Assembly: GCA_013003215.1 (NCBI GenBank)
Contig: JABDKD010000012.1
Location: forward strand, 1-54,733
DNA length: 54,733 nucleotides
Source of the DNA: Pyrinomonadaceae bacterium
GTDB taxonomy: Bacteria; Acidobacteriota; Blastocatellia; Pyrinomonadales; Pyrinomonadaceae
Direction of reading: 5' to 3'
Below, one piece after another: positions 35,240 through 44,517 of the stretch. The notes beneath the pieces were generated by a model. It saw only the letters and a list, made by a program, of their open reading frames with translations, was not told where the DNA came from and did not search any database. Each line of letters starts with the position of its first letter. The stretch's first letter is position 1. The translations under genes were made by a program, and so were the position numbers.

Positions 35240-37195
35240 TTATTCAGCCTGCTTCTTTAGTGCAACCACAAACGAATCGGCTTTGTTTATCGAATCAAAA
35301 GCTGCTTTTAAGGTGACGTATTGTTCGGTTTTGATAAAGACCTTACCTTTTCCGCCTACAAAGAATTCGCGGTCGTACAAAAGCTTGTGCCCGGTCTCAT
35401 CATACTTCAGGTTGTAATAGGCTCCTGCGACACGTTTTTCGTGAACGACGCCTTCCGGTTCAGAGAGTTCCTCGGGCATATAGCCCTCCGGCAGTTTGAT
35501 CTCGATCTCGTCGAATTCACTCCAGGGAAAGTCGAAGTAAACAGGATGCTTTCGGGTCTTGCTGCTGAAGACCGCCTGGGAACCATACTCAAACACTCCG
35601 GGCCTTACAAAAAGACGCGTGCCCGTGATCTGCGCATACCCGGGAACATTGACCGAATAACTTTTCTTAAGCGTCGTATTCGAAGAATAGAAATTGTCGA
35701 TTGAAACTTGTGAAATCTCAGCGTTTGAATTCTTAGATTTTATTTCTTTTTCGAAATGCTTAAGGCGTTCAGCTTGGGTTTCGTTGAACTCGACTCGTCT
35801 CAGGTCATGAGCCCAATGACCTGTGTACTCATAGGTTGATGTGCCTGAGAGCGTCCCATCCTTGTCGAGAACAAACTCGCCTTTCCGGGAGACACGCGAA
35901 TCCTTATGCCGCGAAAGCGGAATCGTTACCCAGCTGTAAGCTCCTTCAAAGACAAGTAGCGCGTGAACGTTTTGTTCAAACCACATTACCTCGCCAAAAG
36001 GCAGAAACGGTCTCCCCGGGCTTAGGAAAATCGCTTTGCCGTCGACATTTGCTGCAATTCCCGCAAGACGAACGAACCGCCTGCTGTAGGGAAACTTTTC
36101 CGGATCAAAAAAGATGCGGCTTCTGTCGCCGGCGTAGATTAACGCCACATCAAGGCCGACGGCTTTCGCCATCGATGCGAAAAGCAGATCCAGCTCACGT
36201 GGCGACCCGGCCCTGTTCTTAAGGATGTCCGATGCCTTTTTGTTTTCCAGCTTCTTAGGCGGTTGATATTCGGGGCCGTGATAAAAAGTATTCTTTATAT
36301 CCGTCTGGATGAAATCGTAGATCCGCCTCAGTTTTTCCCGTTGTGTGTCGGCTCCGGCAACGATCTGATTGGTTTTCGCCTTTATGCTCTTGTCAGGTTT
36401 CGTGAGCTTTGCGTAATTGGGCCATACGGCACGAGCGAACTTCACCCAGCTGTAGTGCCATTCCGCGTATCTCACGAGCACCCATGGCGCTAAGGCCTGC
36501 CTCGGCGGCATGTAAGGCTCTTCTTCGAAGGCCGGCATGTTCTCTACCGATGCTACAAAGAAAGTCTTGTCTGAAGGGTCGGGTTTCAATGCCGTCGATT
36601 TCATGTTGAAAAACGTCGGCTGGATAGTCATCCCTTTATATGGACGAAGGTAGTACTTTGCGCTTTGAATTGGGATATCTCTTTGGAAGTTCAGGCGTTC
36701 TTCGTGAAGACTGTCACCCTTGATTCTCTCGCGGTACTGGTACTCGACAATCGATCCGGGCTCGAGACCTGGTACGGCGAACGACTTTGCACGCACTTTG
36801 TAACGGTTCGATTTGAATATTTCACGATCGAAAATGTCACCGGCGTGTACTTCTTTCTTTGTCCCGTCAGGTTTTGTAACGCGGGCCGCTACATTTTCAA
36901 TCTTGAGGTCATCGTCGTATTGAATGTCAATTTTCGCGAACTTTTCTCTGCCGCGGTCTGTGAAGATCTTGACCCGCACGTAATGCTGTAGGTAGAGCTT
37001 GGTACGGTTTTGATCGTCTAGGGTTACTTCCCAGAAGATCGCCTCAGCGTCAGCGTTCTTATCTACTACGGGTTGATCCATCGCGAGCTCAGATGGTGTC
37101 ACGGGCCTCCAAACGACGGGGTCAGAGGCGACGGAACTAGTGGAAAGCAGCGTTGCAAAAATCAGAAACGCCTTTAGTTTTCCAAGCCCAAGCAT
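35240..37195 (-). CDS. exported DUF3857/transglutaminase-like protein, triad lost (copy 3)
   Basis: 651 residues, signal MLGLGKLKAFLIFATLLSTSS. It shares the segment TPSELAMDQPVVDKNADAEA and the IFWEV block with copies 2 and 4. In the transglutaminase core all three catalytic places are replaced: R-A-G-S-P-R-E-L-D for the Cys region, FVRLAGIA for the His, and FLSPGRPF for the Asp. This is the most eroded active site of the set, although the frame is intact and the fold-defining hydrophobic pattern (LLFASMAKAVGLDVALIYAGD) is conserved, which argues for selection on a non-catalytic role. Confidence 0.85.
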   Translation of the reverse strand: MLGLGKLKAFLIFATLLSTSSVASDPVVWRPVTPSELAMDQPVVDKNADAEAIFWEVTLDDQNRTKLYLQHYVRVKIFTDRGREKFAKIDIQYDDDLKIENVAARVTKPDGTKKEVHAGDIFDREIFKSNRYKVRAKSFAVPGLEPGSIVEYQYRERIKGDSLHEERLNFQRDIPIQSAKYYLRPYKGMTIQPTFFNMKSTALKPDPSDKTFFVASVENMPAFEEEPYMPPRQALAPWVLVRYAEWHYSWVKFARAVWPNYAKLTKPDKSIKAKTNQIVAGADTQREKLRRIYDFIQTDIKNTFYHGPEYQPPKKLENKKASDILKNRAGSPRELDLLFASMAKAVGLDVALIYAGDRSRIFFDPEKFPYSRRFVRLAGIAANVDGKAIFLSPGRPFLPFGEVMWFEQNVHALLVFEGAYSWVTIPLSRHKDSRVSRKGEFVLDKDGTLSGTSTYEYTGHWAHDLRRVEFNETQAERLKHFEKEIKSKNSNAEISQVSIDNFYSSNTTLKKSYSVNVPGYAQITGTRLFVRPGVFEYGSQAVFSSKTRKHPVYFDFPWSEFDEIEIKLPEGYMPEELSEPEGVVHEKRVAGAYYNLKYDETGHKLLYDREFFVGGKGKVFIKTEQYVTLKAAFDSINKADSFVVALKKQAE

Positions 37196-37217
37196 TACTT
37201 ATTCAAAGAGCGCGCTC

Positions 37218-39248
37218 TTATGGAGTTGGCTCTTCGCGTTTTATCGAAATCTTGTGCACATTTATCTTGTGGAACCCGTCAAACATCTGTTTGATCGCCG
37301 GATACACGGAGACTGGAAATACGATCTTTCCTTTGTTGCCGAAATAGAAATCTCTCTTATAAATGAGCGTGTTGTCGACCGTATCGTGCGATATATTTAC
37401 GGTCAGTGAACCGATCTTCGCATTATCAAACAGCGGCGCCGGTGCGGTCGCGTTGTCGAGCTTATAGCCTTCCGGCAACTTGATTCTGATCTCATCCGTT
37501 TCGGACCAAGGATAGCTGAACGCAACATCGTATTTTCTTTCGGCAGCAGTAAACAGAGGTGTGCGTCCATAGCCGAAGAATCCGGGTTGTACGAACAATC
37601 GTTTTCCTGTCTTCTGTGCATAATTGGGAATCTTGATCTTTGCTTTCTGCACAATCGGTTTGGTCTTTTCGTCGAAGTTCTCAATTGAAATATTCGTCAC
37701 TTCGGCCGTACTGATCCGCCTTTGAATGTTGTCTTTGATAGCCTCTTCCCGTTTCGAAGAATCGACATCGTAGTTTTCCATCCGGTAATTGGTTGAGTAA
37801 ACACCCGAATACTCATACTTGATATCACCCTTCAAAGATCCGTCTTCTTCCAAGACGAGGTCAGCGGTGCGCTTGACGTTGGTGTCCTTGATGGACTGAT
37901 ACGGAGTTTCCTGGAAACTGCCCTCGCCCTTATCTACAAGAATTGCTGTAACTTTCTGTTCGTTCCAAAGCAGTTCACCCGGCTTCAGGAATGGGGTGCC
38001 TGGATCAAAGAATTCCCATTCTCCGTTTACCCGTATCCCAATTGCCGCAAAGTGAACCAACCTTTCGTTAGTCATCGAAATATTGAAGAACATTTCATCG
38101 CGGTCGCCGGAATAGACGTGTGCAATACTCAATCCCGCAGCGTCGGCCAAAGCGCCAAAGAGATAATTAACAAAACGCGCGTTTGCATTCTTGGTCTTCA
38201 GGAGGTCGGATAGCTTTTTGATCCTCGGAAGATTGTCCAACTCTTCTTCGGTCATCTCGTTATCAAACGAAATATTATGGATCTCATTCTGGCAATACTC
38301 ATATAGTGCCTTGATCTTGTCTGTAGTGGAGCTCAGCCCGGCAGTAATCCTATCTGCCTCTTTCTTTATCTTCTTGTCTTTTTTGGTGTAGTACTCAAGG
38401 CGTCTCTTTTTTTCTGTAACTACAGCACCCCAATAGGACATTGGGTTGTTAGGATCTTTTACTACTACATTGAAGGTAGCCCGATTGAATCCGACCGAAA
38501 GGTCTGTAATCGAAACACCCACCGACTGGAGCTGCATCCAGGGCTTTACCATGCCGCTCGGCGGCATAAATGGCTCTGACTTGTAAGCCGGAATGTTCTT
38601 ACGTTGAGCCAGGAAATAGCCCTTCTCATCTTTTACAAACTCGACGTTTTCGAAGTTATACAGCTGATATTGTGGCTTCAACTTCTTCCAGGGCTTGTAG
38701 TAGTAGGAAAGCTCGTGAACAGGAATATCCTTCTGGAAATCGAGCGTCATCCCGACAGCTCCGGCGCCTTTGATCACCTCGCGGTATTGATACTCAACTA
38801 TTACGCCCGCCTCGATATTTGGAATCGCAAACGACTTTGCCTTGATTTTTCGGTCGTCGGTTTTGACGATCTCGCGGTCAAATATATCGTTCTTATTGAT
38901 TGCGACGATTGACCCGTCCGGGCGGATAACACGTGCTGCAATGTCCTTGATCTTGTACCCCTTGGTATAAGGAATGTCGAACTTACTAAAATCTTCGCGT
39001 CCTCTGTCGTTGAAGATCTTTACCCTTACGTAATTATCGCGGGACAGCTTTGTTCTTTTGCTGTCATTTATTCTGATTTCCCAAAAAAGCGCTTCAACAT
39101 CCGCATCGGGATCAACAACCGGCTTATCCATTGCCAATTCGCGTGGAGTGATCTCACGCCATTCCGGGTCCTTGGAGAGCGCCGGGGCTGAAACAAGCAC
39201 AAATACACCTACGAGCAATAAGAACCGCTTTACAACTGGGAAGAACAT
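37218..39248 (-). CDS. exported DUF3857/transglutaminase-like protein, nucleophile lost (copy 4)
   Basis: 676 residues, first gene of the array; signal MFFPVVKRFLLLVGVFVLVSA. N-terminus TPRELAMDKPVVDPDADVEA, then ALFWEI, as in copies 2 and 3. In the transglutaminase core the Cys position reads N-A-R-F-V-N-Y-L, so the nucleophile is missing, while His (LVHFAAIGI) and Asp (FFDPGTPF) are still present. A lysine-rich coil (KKDKKIKKEADRI) precedes the core. Downstream copies follow at 22, 11 and 15 bp gaps, so the array is a single operon whose promoter must lie in 39249-39486. Confidence 0.85.
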   Translation of the reverse strand: MFFPVVKRFLLLVGVFVLVSAPALSKDPEWREITPRELAMDKPVVDPDADVEALFWEIRINDSKRTKLSRDNYVRVKIFNDRGREDFSKFDIPYTKGYKIKDIAARVIRPDGSIVAINKNDIFDREIVKTDDRKIKAKSFAIPNIEAGVIVEYQYREVIKGAGAVGMTLDFQKDIPVHELSYYYKPWKKLKPQYQLYNFENVEFVKDEKGYFLAQRKNIPAYKSEPFMPPSGMVKPWMQLQSVGVSITDLSVGFNRATFNVVVKDPNNPMSYWGAVVTEKKRRLEYYTKKDKKIKKEADRITAGLSSTTDKIKALYEYCQNEIHNISFDNEMTEEELDNLPRIKKLSDLLKTKNANARFVNYLFGALADAAGLSIAHVYSGDRDEMFFNISMTNERLVHFAAIGIRVNGEWEFFDPGTPFLKPGELLWNEQKVTAILVDKGEGSFQETPYQSIKDTNVKRTADLVLEEDGSLKGDIKYEYSGVYSTNYRMENYDVDSSKREEAIKDNIQRRISTAEVTNISIENFDEKTKPIVQKAKIKIPNYAQKTGKRLFVQPGFFGYGRTPLFTAAERKYDVAFSYPWSETDEIRIKLPEGYKLDNATAPAPLFDNAKIGSLTVNISHDTVDNTLIYKRDFYFGNKGKIVFPVSVYPAIKQMFDGFHKINVHKISIKREEPTP

Positions 39249-39403
39249 TTTGGTACCTCTTCGTGTCTGATGCCGTACGAATACGGACGTTCGAAATGAG
39301 AAAGATGCATTAATGGGGGATGCAGCTTTGGCAATACGTAAAATGGGCGAAACGTGTGAATTCTATACCAAAATTCGGATTTTTGGTAATCTTTTCGTCC
39401 CAC

Positions 39404-39431
39404 TGTTTGAACCGATTAACTGTGTTATAAT
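39404..39431 (+). promoter_or_regulatory. extended -10 promoter of the aldolase gene
   Basis: TGtTATAAT at 39423-39431 is a perfect extended -10; a weak tgtttg (39404-39409) occupies the -35 place. It is 55 bases before the aldolase ATG. The 238-bp gap also has to hold the promoter of the oppositely oriented DUF3857 operon; I see no clear one there. Confidence 0.55.
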
Positions 39432-39486
39432 TCGCCCAATTCGATTTTAACTAAATACTTAAGAAAAAAGAGCAGGAGATTAATTG

Positions 39487-40563
39487 ATGTCTGTTGATTT
39501 CAGCAAGATACAGGCGGCCCTCGGTGACGAGGCCGAAAGCCTTTTAGGACACACTTCAAACACAATAACAAAAGACAATTTACATGTTCCGGGCCCCGAT
39601 TTTGTTGACCGGGTTTGGAAGGATTCAGATCGCAGTCCAAGCGTGTTGCGTTCTATTCAAACACTTTTTGATAACGGCCGCCTTGGCGGCACTGGATACC
39701 TATCGATTCTTCCGGTTGACCAGGGAATCGAGCATTCCGGCGGGGCCAGTTTTGCACCGAATCCGAAGTTATTTGATCCGGAAAAGATCGTCGAACTGGC
39801 GGTTGAGGGCGGATGCAACGCGGTAGCATCAACGTTTGGTGTCTTGGGTGCTGTTTCCAGAAGATACGCGCACAAGATTCCGTTTGTCGTAAAAATCAAT
39901 CATAACGAACTTCTCACCTATCCGAACACATTTGATCAGGTGATGTTCGGATCGATCGACCAGGCAAAAGACCTTGGCGCGGTCGCAGTCGGAGCAACAA
40001 TCTATTTTGGTTCAGAAGAGTCTTCGAGGCAGATCCAGGAAGTATCGGAAGCTTTTGCATACGCACACGAATTGGGCATGGCCACAATTCTGTGGTGTTA
40101 CCTTCGAAACTCCGCCTTCAAGACCGATGAGGGCAATTTTCATGCTGCCGCCGATTTAACGGGACAGGCGAATCACCTTGGGGTGACCATTCAGGCCGAC
40201 ATTATCAAGCAAAAGCTTCCGACGAATAACGGCGGCTACAATGCTTTGAATATGGAAAGCAGTTACGGAAAGACAAATCCTCTCGTCTACGACGAATTGA
40301 CCACTGACCATCCGGTTGATCTGGTTCGTTACCAGGTAGCGAATAACTATATGGGCCGATGCGGTTTGATCAACTCGGGTGGTGAGTCCAAGGGAGCGGG
40401 TGATCTGGAAGCTGCGGTTCGTACGGCGGTCATCAACAAGCGCGGCGGCGGAACGGGTCTGATCTCGGGTCGAAAGGCTTTCCAAAAACCGACCGATGAG
40501 GGTGTCGCATTGCTTAACGCTATTCAGGACGTCTATCTCTCTGAAGATGTTACGGTTGCGTAG
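39487..40563 (+). CDS. fbaB: class I fructose-bisphosphate aldolase (FbaB/DhnA type)
   Basis: 358 residues from ATG 39487 (a TTG one codon earlier is in frame); GGAG lies 8 bases upstream. The archaeal-type class I aldolase pattern is clear: [20 protein letters not shown] near 78-97, [14 protein letters not shown] (probable substrate-binding Lys region), [11 protein letters not shown], and [14 protein letters not shown] with the Schiff-base region following, then [14 protein letters not shown] and the phosphate-binding [16 protein letters not shown]. It cleaves fructose 1,6-bisphosphate to two triose phosphates in glycolysis and gluconeogenesis. Extended -10 promoter upstream and an intrinsic terminator downstream mark it as a monocistronic gene. 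Confidence 0.94.
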   Translation: MSVDFSKIQAALGDEAESLLGHTSNTITKDNLHVPGPDFVDRVWKDSDRSPSVLRSIQTLFDNGRLGGTGYLSILPVDQGIEHSGGASFAPNPKLFDPEKIVELAVEGGCNAVASTFGVLGAVSRRYAHKIPFVVKINHNELLTYPNTFDQVMFGSIDQAKDLGAVAVGATIYFGSEESSRQIQEVSEAFAYAHELGMATILWCYLRNSAFKTDEGNFHAAADLTGQANHLGVTIQADIIKQKLPTNNGGYNALNMESSYGKTNPLVYDELTTDHPVDLVRYQVANNYMGRCGLINSGGESKGAGDLEAAVRTAVINKRGGGTGLISGRKAFQKPTDEGVALLNAIQDVYLSEDVTVA

Positions 40564-40591
40564 TTGCTGCAAAGAATCTGAAATCCGAATG

Positions 40592-40628
40592 GGTCGAAAT
40601 CGTTCGTAACGGTGTCGACCTTTTTTTT
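40592..40628 (+). terminator. intrinsic terminator after the aldolase gene
   Basis: GGTCGA (40592-40597) pairs with TCGACC (40615-40620); an inner CGTT-cgt-AACG (40601-40611) extends the stem. Eight Ts follow directly (40621-40628). It starts 28 bases after the aldolase stop and is the clearest rho-independent terminator in the window. The next gene's start at 40639 lies just beyond the T-run. Confidence 0.85.
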
Positions 40629-40638
40629 GGATAAAAGT

Positions 40639-42111
40639 ATGTTTGATCAGAATTCTAGATCTGTAGTTATTGTCCTGCTGATACTCGTTTGGAACGGTGT
40701 CGGACAGGAACCGTCGGTGCCAAGGATCGACCATTCGATTCCATGTCCGATAGAGATTCAGGGGGATGTGCCGAACGAATGCGCTTACCTTGTGGTTTGG
40801 GAAAACCGCACAATCAAAAACAGGACCATCCGACTGCCATTTGTTCGATTAAAGACCAATGCCAAAAATCCTAAGCCTGATCCGGTTCTTTATACAGCCG
40901 GCGGACCTGGAGTTAGTTCTTTACGTAGGGCGCGAGGCTCAAAATATCTCAAGGCATACATGGTTGAACGGGATTTTATTGTCTTTGAACAAAGAGGTAC
41001 AAGGTATGCGAAACCTTCGCTGCTATGTCCCGAGGTAGATCAGTCAATAAGAGAGGTCGGCGCAGCCGGCTTAAAAGGAAAGGCCGCGTCGAAAAAGAGG
41101 ATTGAAGCGGTTTCACTTTGCCGGGACAGGCTCATCAAGAGCGGCGTTGATCTAAGTGCGTACGACAGCAAATCAAGTGCGGAAGACATAGATGATCTAC
41201 GCAAGGTCCTGGGAATAAAAAAGTTGAATCTTTTTGGGATCTCTTATAGCACACGCTTGATGCTCAATGTGATGCGTTCGCATCCTGACGGAATTCGCAG
41301 CGTGGTCCTGGATTCGGTTCTTCCGCCCTCAGTTAACTGGGACGAAACGGGAATTGACGGAGTAGTCCGATCACTGAATCTACTCTTCAAGCGCTGTAAA
41401 AACGATAAACTATGCTCGACGAAGTATCCCGATCTGGAAACCGTGTTTTACGGCCTGATCAAAAGATTGAATAAGAAACCTCTCCGAATCCCGGTTGTCG
41501 ACAAGAAGTCAAATGAGTCGGTGGAGGTCGAAATTAATGGGTCCGACATCGCCTCGATCGCCTATGATGCCCTGAATTATCCCGATGCGATTTCGGGTCT
41601 TCCATCACGCATATATGCCATATCAAAAGGTAACCTGGATTCGCTCGGCTCCTTTGCCGCAACAAAGTTGAGCGGTGATGGCTTTATTTGGGGGATGCGC
41701 TATTCAGTCTGGTGTCGAGAAGAGATGCCATTCCAGGATCCGGATCGAATTGCGTCCCAAACGAAAAGGTATTCGCGTCTCAAAGGATTTTCGATACAGC
41801 CTGATTTCGTAGAGATCTGTCGGGTATGGAATGTACCTCCGGCGGATCCTTTGGAAAACGAGCCGGTCGTTAGCGATATCCCGACGTTGGTCCTAGGCGG
41901 ATCGTACGATCCAAACACACCGCCACTCTGGGGGAAACTTGTTACAGAGAATTTATCCCGAAGTTTCTTCTTCGAATTTCCCGATATGGGTCACCTGATA
42001 AATTTCAATAGCGGTTGCGGGATCGGGATGATCGGTAGTTTCTTTGTTGATCCGTCAAAGGCACCGGATTCGACGTGCATCAAAAAAGAAAAAAGGGTTA
42101 CTTTTAAGTAG
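40639..42111 (+). CDS. exported alpha/beta hydrolase, TAP-like peptidase
   Basis: About 490 residues from ATG 40639, which gives a signal peptide (SVVIVLLILVWNGVGQ); the GTG at 40612 would lie inside the terminator stem. Alpha/beta-hydrolase fold of the tripeptidyl aminopeptidase-like group: oxyanion segment LYTAGGPGVSS, nucleophile elbow FGISYSTRL (G-x-S-x-S), a lid region with several cysteines, and the C-terminal TAP-like piece with the acid and His in VLGGSYDPNTPPLW and FPDMGHLINFNSGCG. It probably removes N-terminal residues from peptides outside the cytoplasm. The final C-x-C cysteines could form a disulfide. Confidence 0.88.
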   Translation: MFDQNSRSVVIVLLILVWNGVGQEPSVPRIDHSIPCPIEIQGDVPNECAYLVVWENRTIKNRTIRLPFVRLKTNAKNPKPDPVLYTAGGPGVSSLRRARGSKYLKAYMVERDFIVFEQRGTRYAKPSLLCPEVDQSIREVGAAGLKGKAASKKRIEAVSLCRDRLIKSGVDLSAYDSKSSAEDIDDLRKVLGIKKLNLFGISYSTRLMLNVMRSHPDGIRSVVLDSVLPPSVNWDETGIDGVVRSLNLLFKRCKNDKLCSTKYPDLETVFYGLIKRLNKKPLRIPVVDKKSNESVEVEINGSDIASIAYDALNYPDAISGLPSRIYAISKGNLDSLGSFAATKLSGDGFIWGMRYSVWCREEMPFQDPDRIASQTKRYSRLKGFSIQPDFVEICRVWNVPPADPLENEPVVSDIPTLVLGGSYDPNTPPLWGKLVTENLSRSFFFEFPDMGHLINFNSGCGIGMIGSFFVDPSKAPDSTCIKKEKRVTFK

Positions 42112-42158
42112 TTAGGGAATTTACGGGGATACACCGAAAATGTGAATCTCAGAATTAG

Positions 42159-42593
42159 CTAGTTGATCCACTGAACCGGATCCCCGATCGCAATCTCACT
42201 TCCTTCAACCACAGATCCGAAGGCGCCGCCGTTCCAGTTAGGAAACAAGGCATCTTTTAATCCGGGCAGCTTCTCATCCATCGAGCGACAGGGTTTTGTC
42301 TCGCCCCGGATTTCAATTCGGGCGTCTCCGATTCTCAGTATCCGTCCGCGGGTTTCTTTTAAAGGCACGCCTGTAATCATCAAATTGGCGCGACGAGTTT
42401 CCGGAGGAGCGTCAGCGCCCAGTTGTTTCATCACTAAAGCCCAAACTTCTTTTTCGATGATCGTGATTTGCCGTGGACTGCCGTGGCTCACATCCTCGAC
42501 CATTCCTTTGTTGGTTTCAAGGGTGGCCGAATCCAGCGGTCTCGCTTCAAGACCCCAGGCTTTGCGTCCCCATATGCCCTCTAATCTTCCCAT
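42159..42593 (-). CDS. MOSC-domain protein
   Basis: 144 residues from ATG 42593, chosen because GGAGG followed by GGGA lies just upstream; the 10-residue extension to 42623 is unsupported. MOSC pattern: an N-terminal GRLEGIWGRKAWGLEARPL, KGMVEDVSHGSPRQITII, then RGRILRIGDARIEIRGETKPCRSMDE with the conserved Cys, and NGGAFGSVVEGSEIAIGDPV at the end. MOSC domains carry sulfur or bind molybdenum cofactor; stand-alone copies such as YiiM reduce N-hydroxylated bases. The lone C-R-S-M-D motif is the likely functional Cys. Confidence 0.85.
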   Translation of the reverse strand: MGRLEGIWGRKAWGLEARPLDSATLETNKGMVEDVSHGSPRQITIIEKEVWALVMKQLGADAPPETRRANLMITGVPLKETRGRILRIGDARIEIRGETKPCRSMDEKLPGLKDALFPNWNGGAFGSVVEGSEIAIGDPVQWIN

Positions 42594-42708
42594 TAATCCC
42601 CCTCCGAATAATCGAAATGTCACAAAACTCTATTCTCCGGTGTAATAGAATTAGAGCCACCCGGTTTCACTACCGATAAGTATACGAACTCAAATAGTTT
42701 TTGTTGCT

Positions 42709-43389
42709 ATGAATAAATCAAGCAAATGCCTGCTGATTCTTGTTCTTTTCCTAACATTTTTGCCCTCTGAAGTGGAGGCTCAAGAATCAACAAGACAAGT
42801 CTGCGGAAACGCCGTAGTCTCAAAGGCGCTGCCGGAGATTAAAGTCGTTGTAAACAAGGACTTTAAGTATGTTGGCAGTTTCGATTTCAAAATAAGGGAT
42901 GTCGCGGCCGGCGAGCGTTTTGTTTTTGTGGATGCTGACGGAAAGAAGGTGATTCGAATGTTCCTCCTTCAATTTGAAGGGTTTCTCCCGCACATCGATG
43001 ATTTTTATCGCTACAGCTTCAAAAACGCTCTCGAGTTTGGAAAGCACAAGTTCCGTCAGAACAATTATGCCTACAGCAATTCTGAAGCTCGCCGGCAAAA
43101 TCCAAAAGGAGAGGGGGTTCTAACGGAAGACTTTCTTAAGGCTAAAGGGTATGAGGTTGAAGATGAACTTATGATGTCGCGCTTTATTACGGTTCCACCT
43201 GAAAACAAAAAGCACGAACTCATCCTCTATTATCTTGAAAATGTGAGTTCTTCTGGGAGCAAGCTATCGGAATTCTACGAAAATGATAGCGCTACAGAGA
43301 CTTGGAAGGAGATCGGAAGGGCACTGAAAGAGCGGTCGTTTGGCGCGTTCAGTATTGGAGAGGCCTCAGATCGAAATAAAGAGAAGTAG
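42709..43389 (+). CDS. exported protein of unknown function
   Basis: 226 residues with a signal peptide MNKSSKCLLILVLFLTFLPS followed by EVEAQES. The mature protein is mixed alpha/beta and charged, with RFVFVDADGKKVIRMFLLQFEGF and HIDDFYRYSFKNALEFG segments. One Cys only (QVCGN). I recognise no family. The stop sits inside a terminator-like hairpin. The signal and the Asp/Lys-rich surface suggest a periplasmic binding protein rather than an enzyme, but that is a guess. Confidence 0.6.
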   Translation: MNKSSKCLLILVLFLTFLPSEVEAQESTRQVCGNAVVSKALPEIKVVVNKDFKYVGSFDFKIRDVAAGERFVFVDADGKKVIRMFLLQFEGFLPHIDDFYRYSFKNALEFGKHKFRQNNYAYSNSEARRQNPKGEGVLTEDFLKAKGYEVEDELMMSRFITVPPENKKHELILYYLENVSSSGSKLSEFYENDSATETWKEIGRALKERSFGAFSIGEASDRNKEK

Positions 43390-43421
43390 AGAACTTAGCG
43401 ACGCCCTCTACTCCTTTTTTT
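43385..43421 (+). terminator. terminator-like hairpin
   Basis: AGTAGAG (43385-43391, contains the stop codon) pairs with CTCTACT (43406-43412) around a 14-base loop, then after two bases a run of seven Ts (43415-43421). It serves the exported protein gene and lies 9 bp before the end of the convergent MBL gene. Confidence 0.55.
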
Positions 43422-43429
43422 AGTTTCAG

Positions 43430-44344
43430 CTATTTCTTTTTTTTCATTTCGTAGCTCTTATAGATCGTTTCAATCCATCTGTCTTCGCTGATAAATGCGC
43501 CCTCCGGTACCCATGATTTGTACTTCTCACCAAGTCCCGCCTTTTTGATTTCCTCGATCGACTTGCCCGCGCTCATCTGTTTGCGCACGATGGTCGAAGT
43601 TTCGGTAAGCATATCGTGATAGACGCGAAGGTCGTCGATGGTCGAAACCGGGCCGTGACCCGGAATGATCTTCGCATCCGCCGGTATCATTTGAAGGAGC
43701 TTGCCAATGTTCATCGTAAGCCCGGCAACACTTCCGCCCGAACTCAAATGAACAAAAGGAAAGCGTCCGGCAAAGAAGTCGTCACCTAAGTGCGCAACAT
43801 TTGATTTCGTAAAGAATATCGCTGAATCCCCATCAGTATGGCCGCTTGGAAAATGTATCGCCTTTACGGTCTCACCATTTATATGAATCGCAATTGACTT
43901 GCCGTAAGTGATCATCGGTAGACCCGCCTTGGGCATCGGGTTTGCCTTGCCATCGCGGGTTGTTCTTCCCAGGAGACGTTCTCGCACGTTATAGTGCGCA
44001 AGAATTATTGCGTCCATGCCAAACAACTCGTTTCCGCCGGTGTGATCACCGTGATAATGCGTGTTGAAAACAAAGCGGGGTTTATCGTTTCCGAGTTTTG
44101 CCAATTCAGACTTAATGCTCGGGACGTTGGCAGCAAACTGGGTGTCGATTGTCATCAAACCGTCCTCGCCATACGAAACGCCTATATTCCCACCCGACCC
44201 GAATAGCACGTGTACATTTCCGGCCACTTTTTCGAGTTTAAAATCTTGTGGCTTGTGGTTATTTCCCGGTATGAATTTTGTATGTGCGGCCGCGAAAACC
44301 GATGTAGCTAGAACAATAACTGCCGCGAAAATGAATCGTCGCAT
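43430..44344 (-). CDS. exported MBL-fold metallohydrolase
   Basis: 304 residues from ATG 44344: AAGGAG lies 6 bases upstream and the N-terminus (MRRFIFAAVIVLATSVFAAA) is a signal peptide; the longer frame to 44428 is rejected. Metal motif H96-Y-H98-G-D100-H101 in FNTHYHGDHTGGNE, then HFPSGHTDGDS, HLGDDFFAGRFP and IIPGHGP, all expected for a metallo-beta-lactamase fold. It resembles the periplasmic B3-like hydrolases more than true beta-lactamases. A KSIEEIKKAGLGEKYKSW tail is typical of this secreted MBL group. Substrate unknown; antibiotic resistance should not be assumed. Confidence 0.88.
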   Translation of the reverse strand: MRRFIFAAVIVLATSVFAAAHTKFIPGNNHKPQDFKLEKVAGNVHVLFGSGGNIGVSYGEDGLMTIDTQFAANVPSIKSELAKLGNDKPRFVFNTHYHGDHTGGNELFGMDAIILAHYNVRERLLGRTTRDGKANPMPKAGLPMITYGKSIAIHINGETVKAIHFPSGHTDGDSAIFFTKSNVAHLGDDFFAGRFPFVHLSSGGSVAGLTMNIGKLLQMIPADAKIIPGHGPVSTIDDLRVYHDMLTETSTIVRKQMSAGKSIEEIKKAGLGEKYKSWVPEGAFISEDRWIETIYKSYEMKKKK

Positions 44345-44407
44345 TTGAATCTCCTTTTGTGATCTTGAATTCGAAAATTGTAGCATGCTCCGAAAATCAC
44401 GAATAAA

Positions 44408-44500
44408 CCACATAGAATCAGTAGGCACATAGAAAGAGGTCGGTTATTCCCACCGAGTCTCCAGCCTCTTCGTATCTATGTTCCTACTGATTCTATGTGG
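44408..44500. repeat. CACATAGAATCA long inverted repeat
   Basis: A 25-base arm beginning ccacatagaatcagtagg (44408-44432) is matched with one mismatch by 44476-44500 on the opposite strand, across a 43-base loop. A related 13-base perfect pair is at 49311-49323 and 49372-49384, and a single arm at 5055-5067. It resembles a small MITE-like or REP-type hairpin between the two MBL genes. Confidence 0.75.
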
Positions 44501-44517
44501 TCAAGAAGATCGATGAA

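Noticed and set aside
43430-44344. call as an antibiotic-resistance beta-lactamase
   Set aside because: The metal motifs are common to the whole MBL superfamily, and nothing specific to a B3 beta-lactamase substrate pocket can be shown by eye.
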